From Entomortierella parvispora (lineage: Eukaryota > Mortierellomycota > Mortierellomycetes > Mortierellales > Mortierellaceae), in assembly GCA_963573315.1 (NCBI GenBank), contig OY752153.1, forward strand, positions 1,302,001-1,366,000: 64,000 nucleotides of DNA, in the 5' to 3' direction. The position numbers and the translations under genes were made by a program. Under the pieces are notes generated by a model, which was given only the letters and a program-made list of their open reading frames with translations, did no database searches and had not been told where the DNA came from. Positions 1-12,600 of the stretch are shown piece after piece; position 1 is the stretch's first letter; every line of letters starts with the position of its first letter.

Positions 1-3000
1 AGCCATCAACATCCATCGGCGGCCTGACGTACCCTGCGGTCACACCTAAACTAACTAAACTAACCCACTAATCTAAGGGAGGAGGATGTGCAAGGAAGTT
101 TTCTCTCTTTTTTTTGTTTCTTGTTACTTGATTCTTTGATGGGGGCCAAAGACCAAAGATCTATATGACCGAAACAAAGAGGAGATATGTTAGATTAATA
201 TGTGCTGTCATGAAAAAGAGTAAAGGGATACCGAGTTCAAGACATCTCAAGTTGCCTTTTGGTTATGCTTGGCCATTTGGGTTCAGGACCGCCGAGTTTG
301 AGGCCGAAGCTGAACCAGAGAGAGCCTGCGTTCTTGGAGTCAAAGCAGAGGCAGAGGAAGCACTTCTTGGGCTGAGGCGGGATCAGAGAAGGCAGACGGA
401 TGGGCACCGGGGCCAAGTTTTGGACGGGCAAGCCAGGACGGGCGAGTCAGAGATGGCAGGCTCTTTTACGTCCGACATCCGAGGCAGGACCAAAGCCAGA
501 GAGCTTGAGGTCATCGCTGAGGTCGCCAAGGCCAAGGTAGATGGCATGACCGAGTGCAGATGGACCAAAGGCAGCAGGGCCAGAAGCGGCAGGGCCAAGG
601 CGGCAGGCTGAAAGGCAGCGGGTCCTAGGTAGCGGAGTCAAAGGCAGCAGGACCGAAGTCAATAGGACCGAGGCAACTGGTCCGAAGATAGTAGGACGGA
701 AGGCAGCAGGACCGAGGAAGCAGGACCGAGGCAGCAGGACTAAAGGCGGCTGGACCAAAGGCGGCTGGACCAAGGTCGTCATGGAGGCATGCTTGATGCT
801 GGCCAAGGGGGAGATCGCAGCATGGAGGTCCGACTTGTGTGTGTGTGGAGTGGAGTGGAGTGGAGAGGAGTGGAGTGGAGTGGGGTGGAGAAGAAGGATG
901 AGGGCCAAAGAGCGAATCGTCGCTCCTTTTATACGAAAGGCGGCTTTTTGTTTTTGAAAATGGGCCAAAAATCATTTTCAATTTTTTGGAGTGGGAAGCA
1001 AAATAACGACAGAGACGCGTTGCATGGGAGGAGACATGGACTGATGGATGAAGGAGGAGGAAGGAGGACGACTGGGCCAGCAGACCATGGAGTTAAGGTA
1101 TTTAGAATGGATTTAAGCTAATTCAATGACGCAACCGTCTCCTTTTCGTTGTGTCCGTGTCTCATCTTTCTCGTCCGCAGTCGATAACCATTCAGTCGAT
1201 GCGGACTGAATGGCTCCAGTACACCAGTCCATCAGCGACGCGTTGTTGTTTTTTGCTTTCACCCCAAATCTGTTTTTTGGCCAAATTTCAAAAACGAAAA
1301 ACGAAAACAAAAAAATACGTCGCGGTCATGCCTCTTGCCTTCAAGCCACTGCCAAGAGCTGCTCCTCATACGAAAAGGACCTCTCATGCTTCTTATCCAC
1401 TCCACCCTCTCTTCTCCTCATCCGTCTTCTTCACTCCACTCCACTCTACTCCCTTACATCCAAAAGCAAAACCACCGACAAAGCTCTTTAGCCCTGCAAG
1501 TTCAGTCCCACCCCCGCTTTGCAGCCCTCTCCAGTCTTGCAAGTTTGGCTCTTGTCCCTCGGTCCTGAGCTCTTTTCGACTGCCTCCATTTTGGTGACCT
1601 CATGCTCTCTGTCTCTGGCCCTGTTTCGGCCGCAAAAGAGTCTGCCCTCTGGCTTACCTGGCCTGGGCAACGAAAGCACCTGCTATTTCAGACTTGGTCT
1701 CGGCACGCCTTGTCCTCAAGTCGTCTGCCTTCTCTGGTTCCACTAGGACCTCAAGAACTGCCTCCCCAGACCCAGCTTCAACGCCAAGAACATGTGCTTT
1801 CTCTAGCTCAACTTTGACCTCCAAAACTGATGGTCCCTGACCTTCCTTGTCCTACATCCGCCCTCTTGGGTTCTCCCAAAGGTTCCAAGAAGGCCTTCCT
1901 GCTCTGGCTGGGCCCCGTCGCACTCCCCCCAATCTGACTCCTTACCTCCAGGCAGTCCTCCGTTTCCTGCACACAGCTTGGTTTGTAGCTTTGGCCCTCC
2001 GAGGTAGTTTGCGGTCTCTGATGCAACTTGGCCCAAAGTCCCTTGCTCCCCACTACAGAAATGTCGAGTACGACAGTCAGGTCCACCTGCATACCCTTGG
2101 GGGTCTGATCCTGAACCCAAATGGCCAAGCACAACCAAAAGGCAACTTGATATGTTTTGAACTCGGTATCCCTTCACTCTTCTTCATGACAGCACGTATT
2201 AACCAAACATTCCTCCTCTCCTCTTTGTTTCGGTCATATAGATCTTTGGTCTTTGGCCCCCATCAAAGAATCAAGTAACAAGAAACAAAAAAAAGAGAGA
2301 AAACTTCCTTGCACATCCTCCTCCCTTAGATTAGTGGGTTAGTTTAGTTAGTTTAGGTGTTTTACCGCAGGGTACGTCAGGCCGCCGATGGATGTTGATG
2401 GCTGCCAGGCTACGTGTGCGGATCCCTGCGGGGGTTCGAGAACATGGGTACTTCTTCATAAGAACGTATTCCATGGCCACGCATAGATGCCGACAAGGGG
2501 TGATCAACACTCATACCAAACATCGGCACGGTACCTGAGGCGGGCTAGTTTAGAAACCACAACGCACTCTTTCACACACTCTCTTCCAAAGCATTCTCTT
2601 CCAAAGCACACTCCAAAGTTTCTCTTCCGAAAGCACTCTACCAAATACAAATGTTTTCTCTCTTTTAATCACACAAAGTAATGAAATACCTGATCCGACA
2701 CCTTCAACCTGAGAACAGTTGATAGAAGGGGGACAAAGAAGGGTGTAGGTGCAGTTGAATTGAGAGTCGGGTCTCTCATTCCCAAATAGCCGCCGCTCTG
2801 TGGACAGTCCGTCGCCCTGGCACAGTCATGGCCGTGCGTGTCTTTCTGGATTGTTCAAGGTCGAGAGACGGAGTAACACAATGAGAGAACAGCACGGGAT
2901 GAAGGAGGACAAGAGATCATTAAAATCTGGGAATAAAGATGGAGTGACGGTCTTGGAGGCATGAAAGGATGAACGCATGGGAGCAAGGACGCATGGAGGC

Positions 3001-3069
3001 TGGAGGCATGGAGGTATGGGGGCTTGCAAGAAGCATGGAAAGAACGCGCTTCGCCCAGAAAGAGAGCCC
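1..3069. mobile_element. Foldback-type repeat element, copy 1 (left end outside the window)
   Basis: The window opens inside the left terminal inverted repeat: the first ~290 bases reappear reverse-complemented at about 2120-2404. The right inner repeat ends at 2558 (GGCTAGTTTAGAAACC). A more diverged outer part follows and ends at 3069 with the shared outer signature CGCTTCGCCC..GAGAGCCC. Two fuller copies lie at 19473-23029 and 36224-39922. The interior carries a GCAGGACCGAGG-type minisatellite and GGAGT repeats. ORFs exist in all six frames but are low-complexity, and none looks like a transposase. It is therefore probably non-autonomous. What mobilises it, if anything, cannot be told from the sequence. 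Confidence 0.8.
600..890. repeat. Minisatellites inside element copy 1
   Basis: Two simple tandem arrays occur here. About 605-780 consists of degenerate units of GCAGGACCGAGG/AAGGCGGCTGGACC type. About 840-890 is a GGAGT pentamer array. The same arrays sit at equivalent places in the other two copies (about 21400-21650 and 37725-38010) with different unit numbers. They explain the long repetitive ORFs in this interval, so those ORFs are not called as genes. Confidence 0.85.
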
Positions 3070-4429
3070 GCCAATAACTTTGTTTTTTCCTTGAGTCCAA
3101 TTCCTTTGGATCTAGCAGACAATATAGACCAAACGTTACTCTGTGATCCTCAAGGATGGCAGCATTTCCGTAGCAGGGAATCATGGCTTCATTGATCAGA
3201 CTTGAATGCCACTCTGCACGATTTGCAGACGTTGAGACAGGGTCGATTTCGCACGGAGAACGAATGTCGACAGACCTGGTGCATGGCTTGCAATGTAGAA
3301 TGGGGAATGTGGGCATGTGTGCAGGTAGATGAAGAATGAAACGGACAAAGTTGGTATGAGGTGCATCTCTCTACTTTATAAGTCTCAGAATTTGGTACAG
3401 GAGCGGCATGTTGTCCACACCGGCTCTTTCCATGATCCAACAGTGATCCAGGGGACACGCGACAAAAACCCTGGCTGCCATCGAGCTTGGTCCGTGCGCG
3501 GGTCCTTGGCCCCTTAACGAATTGCGCGGCGCCTTCTTCTGCCACCTTTGTCTCTTTTGCCACTCATCCCTCCATCTCCCATCGCGATACCACCACACTT
3601 TTGTTTCCAGTAACATTTGGGGGGTATATACGAGCATCCCAAAATCTGGGGTGGGCGTATCGTGCACATGAAGGGAAGCTTGAGTTCCGACTGCGGGGGC
3701 GGATAAAGCTTTTGCTTCGGATCATTACACCTATCTACTTTCTTTTTCCCTTTCTGTTTGCCACTCATCCCATACATCTTTGATCATCCCCCTCAGGCTC
3801 CCTCGAAATGCATTCTCCTGAACACAGGATATTGGTGGCGTGCTTCTTTTCTCCGAGCACCCTGACTTCACCATGGTGATGCGAGTGTGCAATGTGTTCA
3901 ATGCGTTTGAAGAAATGAGTAAAACACAATGAGGAAATAAGTGGTCTGGGAATGCAAAAGTATGGAGATATGAGAACATCTCTTCCAATACTATGTCTTC
4001 CAATACCTTATGAGGCTCAAGACCGCAAGCATTTTGTGCTGCAAAAACACACCTCTAGTTTTATCGGCCTCTTCTCATACACTTTGCACAGCATCTGTGC
4101 GAGTTTCGCCACTGCTCTGTCTAGCGTCCCGCTCATCTCCTTGCGTGAAAGCAAAGGAGGCTAGAGTCTCGTTCAACCCCTTCTGTGAAAGTAAAGGAAG
4201 GAAAGGAAATCACAGTCAAAAACAACAGTGTAGATTCAGCCAAAGATTCGCATGCCAGTGGTTTACTGTTTATTACGTTCTGCCTAAGGAGTCTCGTGTA
4301 CTCCTCGCACAGGGCATCCAACTCATCCGACCTGGAACGAGGTTGATCTGCTCCTTCTAAGTCGTTCATTCTGGGGATGGAGGGAGTCCTCCAGTTCACG
4401 CCCCGTGTGCGTTCAGCTAGAAGTACGAA
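3070..4429. other. Intergenic, no gene recognised
   Basis: This follows the outer end of element copy 1. Only short overlapping ORFs occur, on both strands, without recognisable domains, and no RNA gene is visible. It may hold further decayed remnants of the CRN gene at 4430-5520, but nothing convincing was read. Confidence 0.5.
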
Positions 4430-5520
4430 GCCTGGTCTTTGCTACACACGCAGCATCTTGCTTGAAGACTGCTCAGCTTCGGCGAACTTCTGTTTTTTGG
4501 TCCTGAGCTCGCGTGCTGGGATCTCCGAGTGCGTTCTCCTTATGACCCACACAATTTGGTCCAGCATTGGGTTTTGCTTCAGTTTTCCAAGGGTGCCCGT
4601 TGTATTTGACGTCGTCTTCAGTCTCCCAATCCTCAACTTGGAGCGGTCCAAGGATGACTACTGCCACTCATCAATGGTGCACTCCATTCCCGCTCGTCTT
4701 CTCCGTCGTTTGTCACAGCCACACCTGTGGTTTCTCACTGTCAACGAAGACTCCAATTGCGCAATGTTCTGCGCCAGGCCGCCGGCCCCTTGCGATAGTT
4801 CTCGTGTTTGACCTCTGTGACGCCCAGTACGCGTCTCGTGCCATCTTTAGCAAGCGCCTCGATCGCGTTTTCGATGTTGTCGTGACCATGCGTGCCCTGG
4901 AGTTTTCTCTCAGGCGCCAGCGTCCACCCGCCATTGAAGATCAGAGCGGCCTGCGTGAGGAACGAGCAGACGTAGGCGGAGCATGAGGCTTTGTTCGAAA
5001 ATGTGTCTAACAGAATGGCTGACGAGATTGTGGCTGTGCACCAAGTCCTTGGCGTTGATATGCTCATAGAGCGGGGTTTGGACACCATGATCTGAAGCAG
5101 GTCCCGGGGGGATAGCAGCATGTAGACACAAGCAAAGTTATGAGTTGCGGAGAACATAGGCTTCGAATATAATAAGGCTAGCGCTTCCGCTGGGCCTTTT
5201 GATGAGCATCTCCAACATTTGTGTACAGGAATCCTGATTCAATAATTCGGCAACCTTCTCAACATAGGTGGAGGCCCATTCGAGACACGATGCGAGAAAC
5301 CGAAAATCGTCCTCCATAACCACTTTCTGCGAGATACTGATTGAGTTGATCGCAATTCCAGTCGAGGCACTTCCGTCCCAGGCAGCACCAGAGGCGCTTA
5401 GATCCTCCTCAGACAAGCGACCAACAGTGGCGCTCGTGCCCACCCTGATGGATCTGAGAGAAATCGAAGATGTAAGAAATCCAAAAATTACAAAAGTCAA
5501 AAACATTGACCACACTTCAC
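4430..5520 (-). pseudogene. Decayed CRN-type gene, C-terminal part
   Basis: On the minus strand several overlapping frames together resemble the C-terminal part of fungal CRN proteins. In order they give an alpha-helical stretch (5138-5515), then a frame containing FNGGWTLAPERKLQGTHGH and DGTRRVLGVTEVKHENY (4741-5157). The second has the form of a PD-(D/E)XK nuclease core (E-V-K). The tail then appears in other frames as VKYNG and QIVWVIRRTHSEIPAREL (4442-4667). At least two or three frame changes break it, and no CRN N-terminus was found upstream. The intact CRN gene at 26269 carries a related segment (YGIVTDSANWSFLEC). Family assignment is from motifs only. Some of the breaks could be introns, but no clean splice borders were seen. 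Confidence 0.5.
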
Positions 5521-6651
5521 CTCACTGCAACAAAAAAAAAAGGTACTATTTCACTTACAAGCACGACTCCTGCTCGGCACTTCTCTCTGACACAGAGAGG
5601 AAGAGGAGGAGGGGGGGAGGATGTTGGAAACCGAATCACGAAGACCGGCTTCTTCGGTCCCCCTGCCATCTCCAGGTGCATCTTCTTCCGGCACGATGTG
5701 AGGAATCAGCATACTCCTCAGAGGACCGTTTTCTCTGTGATGCCGTCTAGTTGAAACTCCAGTCAGGACAATTCAGCTCCAAGAAGCATCGGAGACAATT
5801 CCGTCTACCTGGAAGGGGATGGTGTTTTCGTCAGAGGTGCTTGCATCCACACTAGAGTATCAGCCATAGGTGAAAGTGGAGCGAATGTTAATATCCGAGT
5901 ACCATATCACCAATATTAAAATGCTTGCTTACTGGAACGATGACCTTCAAGATGCATCAACAGAGGCAGCGGTCTCTTTGGTACGTTTCTCAGATACCCT
6001 TGCGAGACGTACGGTATGGACGAGTCTCAAGACCCTTCTCGACTCTTACGACGTTATTAAAAAAAAAGAAGAAAGGAGCACACAAAGAGTTGACATCCGA
6101 AGACCATACCAAACGGAGTGGGCCATCATAATCCAAGCACGACTTTTCTGGTACTGAGGGGTGGCAACAGCCACGGGTTTCTCCAAGACAGGAAGACAGG
6201 ATGTTCGTCGGCGACTTTGTGTGGTACTGGATATGGCACTGAAGCGCTAGAGAGAGCCCTGGAGAAATCCGCGTGAGCACAGCAGTTTTTGGTTACAACC
6301 CCCTGAAGGATCACACACCAGACCAAACAAACATAAGCAGGGCAGTTACACTGGGGTGTCCTTTCTAGTAAGCGTTCTCTTGTCAATGTTATAATGAAAT
6401 AGGCATCATGGTACGTTCTAAAAAGTGAATGAGTAATAGGGTTGGGCATGAATCGCGCGCCCCATGCTACCCAGGCAGCCAATGTCGAAAGCAGTCACAG
6501 GGCGCCACCAATTTATGTCCTCGAGGCCCGTGCTCGTTGCCATTCCCTCAAAGATCCTCAAAAAAGTACAACATGAGGAGTGGTCATTGAATTTTCATAT
6601 TGCTACCGTATCTGTTATGTACATGAGATATTCAGTCTCTCTCTTCTACTC
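5521..6651. other. Intergenic, no gene recognised
   Basis: This lies between the CRN relic and the stop codon of the histidine kinase. It contains short A-rich runs (about 5530, 6060) and unconvincing ORFs on both strands. The right part is presumably the 3' flank of the kinase gene, which is transcribed leftwards. Confidence 0.5.
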
Positions 6652-9600
6652 CTACTCTATCCACTGATTTAACATATTCTCGAGGTCCGCCAACTTGGTC
6701 GGCTTCGACAGATATCCGTTCATGCCCGATGCAAGACACTTTTCCTTTGTCGATGCTATCGCGCTCGCCGTCAAGGCAATTATAGGAATCGAGGCGGCAA
6801 ACTCTGATCCAGAACCCATAGCTCGGATCTCTGATGCAGCATCGAATCCACTCTTGACAGGCATGGCACAATCCATCAGGATCAAGTCAATCTTGGGTCC
6901 TCCTTCTTGAGCGCGATCTGCCTTGCGGGTCTTGGTTGACAGAGGCGTTATCGGTCTCCTTTGGGCAAGAGCTGAGAGTGGTTCATTTTCGGCTTTTGCA
7001 GTTGGCACGGAAGGTGATTCAGTTGAGGTTTTGACATTGACAGAACTAGGAGATTCAGATGCAACGGTTTGATCCACAGAGGTAGAAGAAGACGGCTCTA
7101 GGGACGACGTCAAAGAAGTACCGGATGCAGCAGAGGACAGGGGCGGCGCTTGCGTCGCTAGAGTAGAAAGTGAGCGCATCCCCTGATCTGATGAATCGAA
7201 ACCGTGGCTTATGTTCCCGTTACTTTCAAGGTTCACCGCCGAAAGTTCTTTTCCAATGGTCGAGTGAGCATGCAGGTCAACTAGTCCACTAGTTTCGTCG
7301 TCTGCAGAAGCCACAGCAGTCTCACCGTCGGTCCCGCTTTCAGTCGCAGTTGCAATAGCGGCACTGTCCTCTACTGAGATTGTATTCTCGGCTGGTTCCT
7401 GATGTGTCTGCATCTCGATCTGTGCCTTGATAATGTCCACTGCCACCTGTCCATCACAGGCCGATTGCGTATCGTAACCAAGTTTTTGAAGCTGATATTG
7501 AACAACCTAAAGGACCAACACCAGGCTTTAGTACACATGAAACAGAAAAGAGCGATGTGGTGCTAGTACACTTACCCTCAGATTGATGATATTATCTTCA
7601 ACGCAAAGGATGCATTTCCCCTTTCGCTCCCGCTTTCCAGCCGCCGCCCGGGCTGCTCGATTACTAAAAGCTGGATTATCACTCAAAGACTTTACAGAGT
7701 CATCGGTGCCAGAGGTCTTGTTGTTCTTTCCAGACCCTCCACCAAGGCTTCCTCCTTGAGATTCCGCGTTTGCTCTAAGCCGCAGGCGCCTCTGAGTTGC
7801 CGGTGAAGACCTAAGGCGGCTGTTAAGAGTGCTTTCCGGAGGGATCTCGGCTTGTACAGCTGTCGCGGACAACTGAGTTGGGAACTGTTGTGGAGGTGAT
7901 CCATCGCTGGGACTACTATTTGATACTGGAGATTCATTGGCGCTCAAATATTCCGTATTTTTGTTGCAGTAGTCCTGATCATAGTCTCCTGATATAGGAC
8001 CCATACTTCCATCGGCCCGGATGACTTGACTCGAATCCTCTGCCTGACCATTGGACAATTGATGATGATGGTGAGGTTCATGAGGGTGGTGCTGAGACGC
8101 ATGCCTTGGATGCCCTGATTCTTGCGACGACCCATCCTTCATAGCCTCTGAAGAGCCATCCATTCCTCGAATGTACGGTGCGTAGGACCCTTGCATTTGC
8201 AGGCACTCGATCACACGCTCCGTTTTAACAGGTTTGACAATATACCGACACAGGACCGTTTGCTCCAATCCGCCTCCTCGAATCCGCTTAATCATATCCT
8301 TGGCGAGTGACCGACCCTGAGCAGATGAAAAGACCACCAAAACGATGGATACGATAAGTTCTCGATGGTCCTGCGTCTCCTTCAGTTTTGCCTCTGCATT
8401 CTTGGCCCTGTAGAGTTCGCCAATTTCTCGAGCAGTTTTGATAGTCACTTCGGCAGTTGAAGACCGTGTACAGAAGAAAAAGTGGACGTTGGGCCTATAG
8501 TTGGCAATGAGCACTTTCCCGTCTGGACCAAGGAGATCCGGACTTCGTGCCTGTTCATCGTTGAATACATTTTCACAATTCTCATAGAGGGCCACATCAA
8601 TGGATTGGCGGTTCAGAATCCATGCAAGCATGTTCCTTGCTTCGGGTACAGGCTCAACGACCACGGCCCTAGTTTCAAAGGCCAGTTCCGCAGAAAGGGT
8701 AGGTCGGACTGTGATGGGTCTTTGCGGAGAGGTGGAAGGGTGAATGTTTGAGACGAGGGTTATAGGCCACGTAAAATAGAAGGTTGATCCCTGACCGACG
8801 TTGGAGGTGACGCCCAAGATGCCGCCGTTCATCATGACTAGATGCTTGCTGATAGCGAGTCCTACGAAGGAAAATAAAAAAAATAATAAATAAAAGTATC
8901 CAAGAAAAACTATTCCTGATCTTCCAATCCAAGCCAAATAAGAGATTCCTGTCTCGCTGAAGATCCTGCTCCGCTGGACTTTCATTTCTGTCACTTCTAA
9001 AAACCTCAAACTAAACACAAAAGGAGGCAAGAAAAAAACAAGACTTACCGAGTCCAGTGCCTCCAAAGCGACGGGTCATCGACTGATCGTATTGTGCAAA
9101 GCTCTTGAAGATGTGATTCTTAAGGAACTCCGGATCGATTCCAATGCCTGTGTCTGAGACTTCGAACCTCAATATACCATGAGTGACCTGCGCATCTGGG
9201 GGGATCTGAGCCAGAAAATGGGGTCGTGCATGCGAAGAGATTGCAGGCGAACTGGAAGAGGACGAAGATCCGCGGATGTCGAAACTTTCACCGGCGGGAA
9301 TCAATGGCGATGTGGCCATCGGCGACGAAGAAGCATGGCCGTGGTTCGCACCCACCCCACCCTTTGAAAACGAGCATTGGATAATCACTTTGCCGTTCGC
9401 TGTAAACTTGACGGCATTGCCGATCAGGTTCATAATCACTTGCTGCAATCGATCTCCGTCGGTCCATACAGAGGCACTTTGCTGTACCATCGTTATAAAG
9501 GCCTCCAACTCTTCAGAAGGCTCCAGGATCAAATCCACTTCCTTACGTCCCGCCTTGTCCGCAAAGATACGGATGGATTGCTCCAGAGTGTTTGCCAAAC

Positions 9601-12600
9601 CAGTACATTCCTTGATCGACAGACTCATTGCCCCGGCCTCCAGTTTCGCTGTGTCCAGTAAGTCATTGATCACACTTAGAGCCACATCACTGGTGATTTG
9701 CATGATCTTGACCATATCGCGTTGCTCTCCTGTCAGGTTATAATCCGTATCCTCTAGTGCGCTTAGTGCTCCCACGATGGCGCCGATAGGCTAACATTCA
9801 AAACCAAATATGATATAACTGTTAGTATAAGGTGATATGGGAAACATCAAAAAGACTAATTCGAAATATTCATAGCTGACTTACGGTTCGAAGTTCATGA
9901 CTTGTGTTGGCCAGGATTTGCGATTTGGCTTCATTAGCAGCGTGGGCTGCCTCCATCTCGACTTGCTGCGACTTTTTCAATTCCCACAGACTGGCGTGGG
10001 CAATCGCCAATGAGATCTGGTTTCCGGTTTGCTCAAAAAGGAGCTTTTCGCTCTGAGACCAATCCACCATGTCAGCGTCTCTGGAAGCAAGTAGATAACC
10101 CCAAATCTTGCGGTTGTGGATGAGCGCCACGCTGATGAAGTTCTTTGGTCCATAGATTGGATGTTGGTAATTGCGGACATGGCGCAGATCTCCCGCTAAT
10201 TCTGTGTCGCCACCTTGAACATGATGGACTTCGTTCACTTCCAGACCTTTTGGCAACAATCGATCCATCGGAGTCAAAACCTTTGGCTTTCCAAAACTAA
10301 CAATCTCGCTTACAAATCTAACCCAATGCTGGCCAGATTCCGGATCCACTCGTCGAAATCGACAGATTCGAATTGCATTGCAACGAATCACCTTGAACAG
10401 TTCCTTGGACGCCGTGTCCAAGATTTCGTGTAATGACAATCCACTGCGAATGCGGACAGAGATCGAGTAGATCAACTGCTTCATCTCGAGCGCGTGTCGC
10501 TGCTCTCGAATCAACTCATGACGAAGATCAGAGAGTCGGATTGTTGATCGGACACGAGCCAACAGCTCTCGCGCAGAGAAAGGCTTGACAAGACAATCGT
10601 CCGCACCGAGGTCGAGCCCCTCGACATTGGCCTCCTCTCCAGCCCGAGCAGATAATAAGATAAATGGCGTCATCATTGTTGCAGAGTCGTTCCGAAGTCG
10701 CTTGAGTAATTCGTATCCGTTCATGTTTGGCATGGCAACATCTAAAAAAAAAAGGACAAACGACTTAATACTGCAAGTGGTAACAATATTAGGGATGAAA
10801 GAAAAAAGTGTAGGGATTGCACGTACCACTCAAAACAAGATCAATTCGTTTGCCCTGATGCAAACGCTCCGAGATTAAACGAATGGCATCCAGGCCATCT
10901 ACTGCGCAACGGACTCTAAAGTCCTTACCAAGAATCTCACGAAGGTACGCCCTCATATCGTTGTTGTCGTCGACAATGATGATGTAGCTTCGTCGAGACC
11001 GGGCTTGGGGCACGGTTGCCTTGCTGTCTTCAGGTTCGTCCATAAGCTTTCGGTGTGCTCCAAATCCACCATCGTCATTCATTCCAACGTCAAACATCAT
11101 TTCGGACAATGCCGATGGCGCTTGTTCCTTGATAGCAAAACTTGTGTCACCTGAGCTGGTGGAAAGTCTTGGACTGCGGACTGTGGACGGGCTCTGGTGC
11201 ATCTCCAGTTTTGTCGAGTCATGATCTACCACAGCTACTTCCCCATTCTCTGGCAGATCGATGAGAATCTTGGACAACTCGTCTTCGTCCAAGGTCAAGG
11301 TCGACACTTCATACCCCTGGCTATCTTCGATGGTGTTCTGGCCGTCGCGCATGTAATCTAATCCCAGATGAATGGCGTCGTCATCATCCTCGTGTTTTTC
11401 TTCCTCGGTCGAATCTGTCCCTGAGGCTGTCAAAGTCGAGCCTGGAAGAGATTTCTGAGATATCCACTGGGTGGCTTCCTCTATATACATCGAGGCATCT
11501 GTCTTGTTGTTCATCATTTCGTTGTCAAACGTTCGCGGATTCTGATCTGCCTCGTTGGAGTCACCCAATTTGATTTGTGAGCTTGGGAGATGGCTCCTGC
11601 CAGACGGGATCCATAGATGGAAACAAGTACCTTTGTCCACCTCAGATGAGACCGAAACATTGCCTCCATGAACTTCTGTCAACTCCTTCACTAAGGATAA
11701 GCCAATTCCTGTTCCTTCATGAGAGCGCGACTGTTTGTTTTCGATCCTGTTGAAACGGCCAAACAGACTGTGAAGATGATCGGCTGATATTCCTACGCCT
11801 GTATCCACCACATCAACTGCAACGCCATCACGCCCACTCTTTCCCTTGGCAGGGTATTGATGGACAGTGACTGACCCAGACCAAGTATGCTTGAAGGCAT
11901 TTCCGATCAAGTTGAGAAGGATGCCGGCCCACATGGCTCTATCCACCCATACTCCACCGGGGATCCCACTCAAATCCTCGCAGTTGATAATGTAGTCCAA
12001 GTTGAATCCACGGGCGACACTTTCAAAATTGGCTGATACTTCACGAGTAGCCTTGGAAAGATCTGTCTCTTCAAAGATTGCGAGCCCCTTTCCTGCCTCG
12101 ATTCTTGAAAACTGGAGCAAGGTGTTCACCAGTTTTAGGAGTCGCCTCGAATTTCGCCGAATCATCTCCAAGTTCGCTCTAGTTGGTGCCCTCTCCGGTG
12201 TTTGCAGCAAGACATCGTCCAATGGCGCGAGCATCAGAGTCAGCGGTGCTAATAATGAATAAAAGGTGACAGCATTGATTTAGCAACAATTCTTGGATTT
12301 TTTTCGGGAGACTATGCTCACAATATGAGCAACTTACTCCTGAGTTCATGTGAAATGTTTTGAAAAAAAGAAATCTTGGCTTTGTTCAGCTCAAAGAGGG
12401 CCTCCGTGCTCTTTCTTTCCTCCTCACGGGAACGGCCAAAGTGAAGGAGGGATGCGATGTTGGCGACCAAGAGAGCAAGAAAGTCCAGGTATTGGTTATC
12501 CAGCATCTGGAATGGATTGATTCCAACTATCAATATCGTTATGATCCTGGAATCAAGAACGGATGGGTTCTCAAGGATCGGCAGAAGAATGGCTCGGGCA

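Noticed and set aside
165..1121. Long ORFs inside the foldback elements (also 21313-21765, 37621-38085 and others) as transposase genes
   Set aside because: All six frames are open because of minisatellites. Composition is Pro/Ser/Leu- or Gly/Arg-rich with no catalytic motif, and frames are not conserved between copies.
6652..7506. Separate response-regulator gene
   Set aside because: It has a good acceptor site and joins exon 9 of the kinase in phase, so it is the last exon of one protein.
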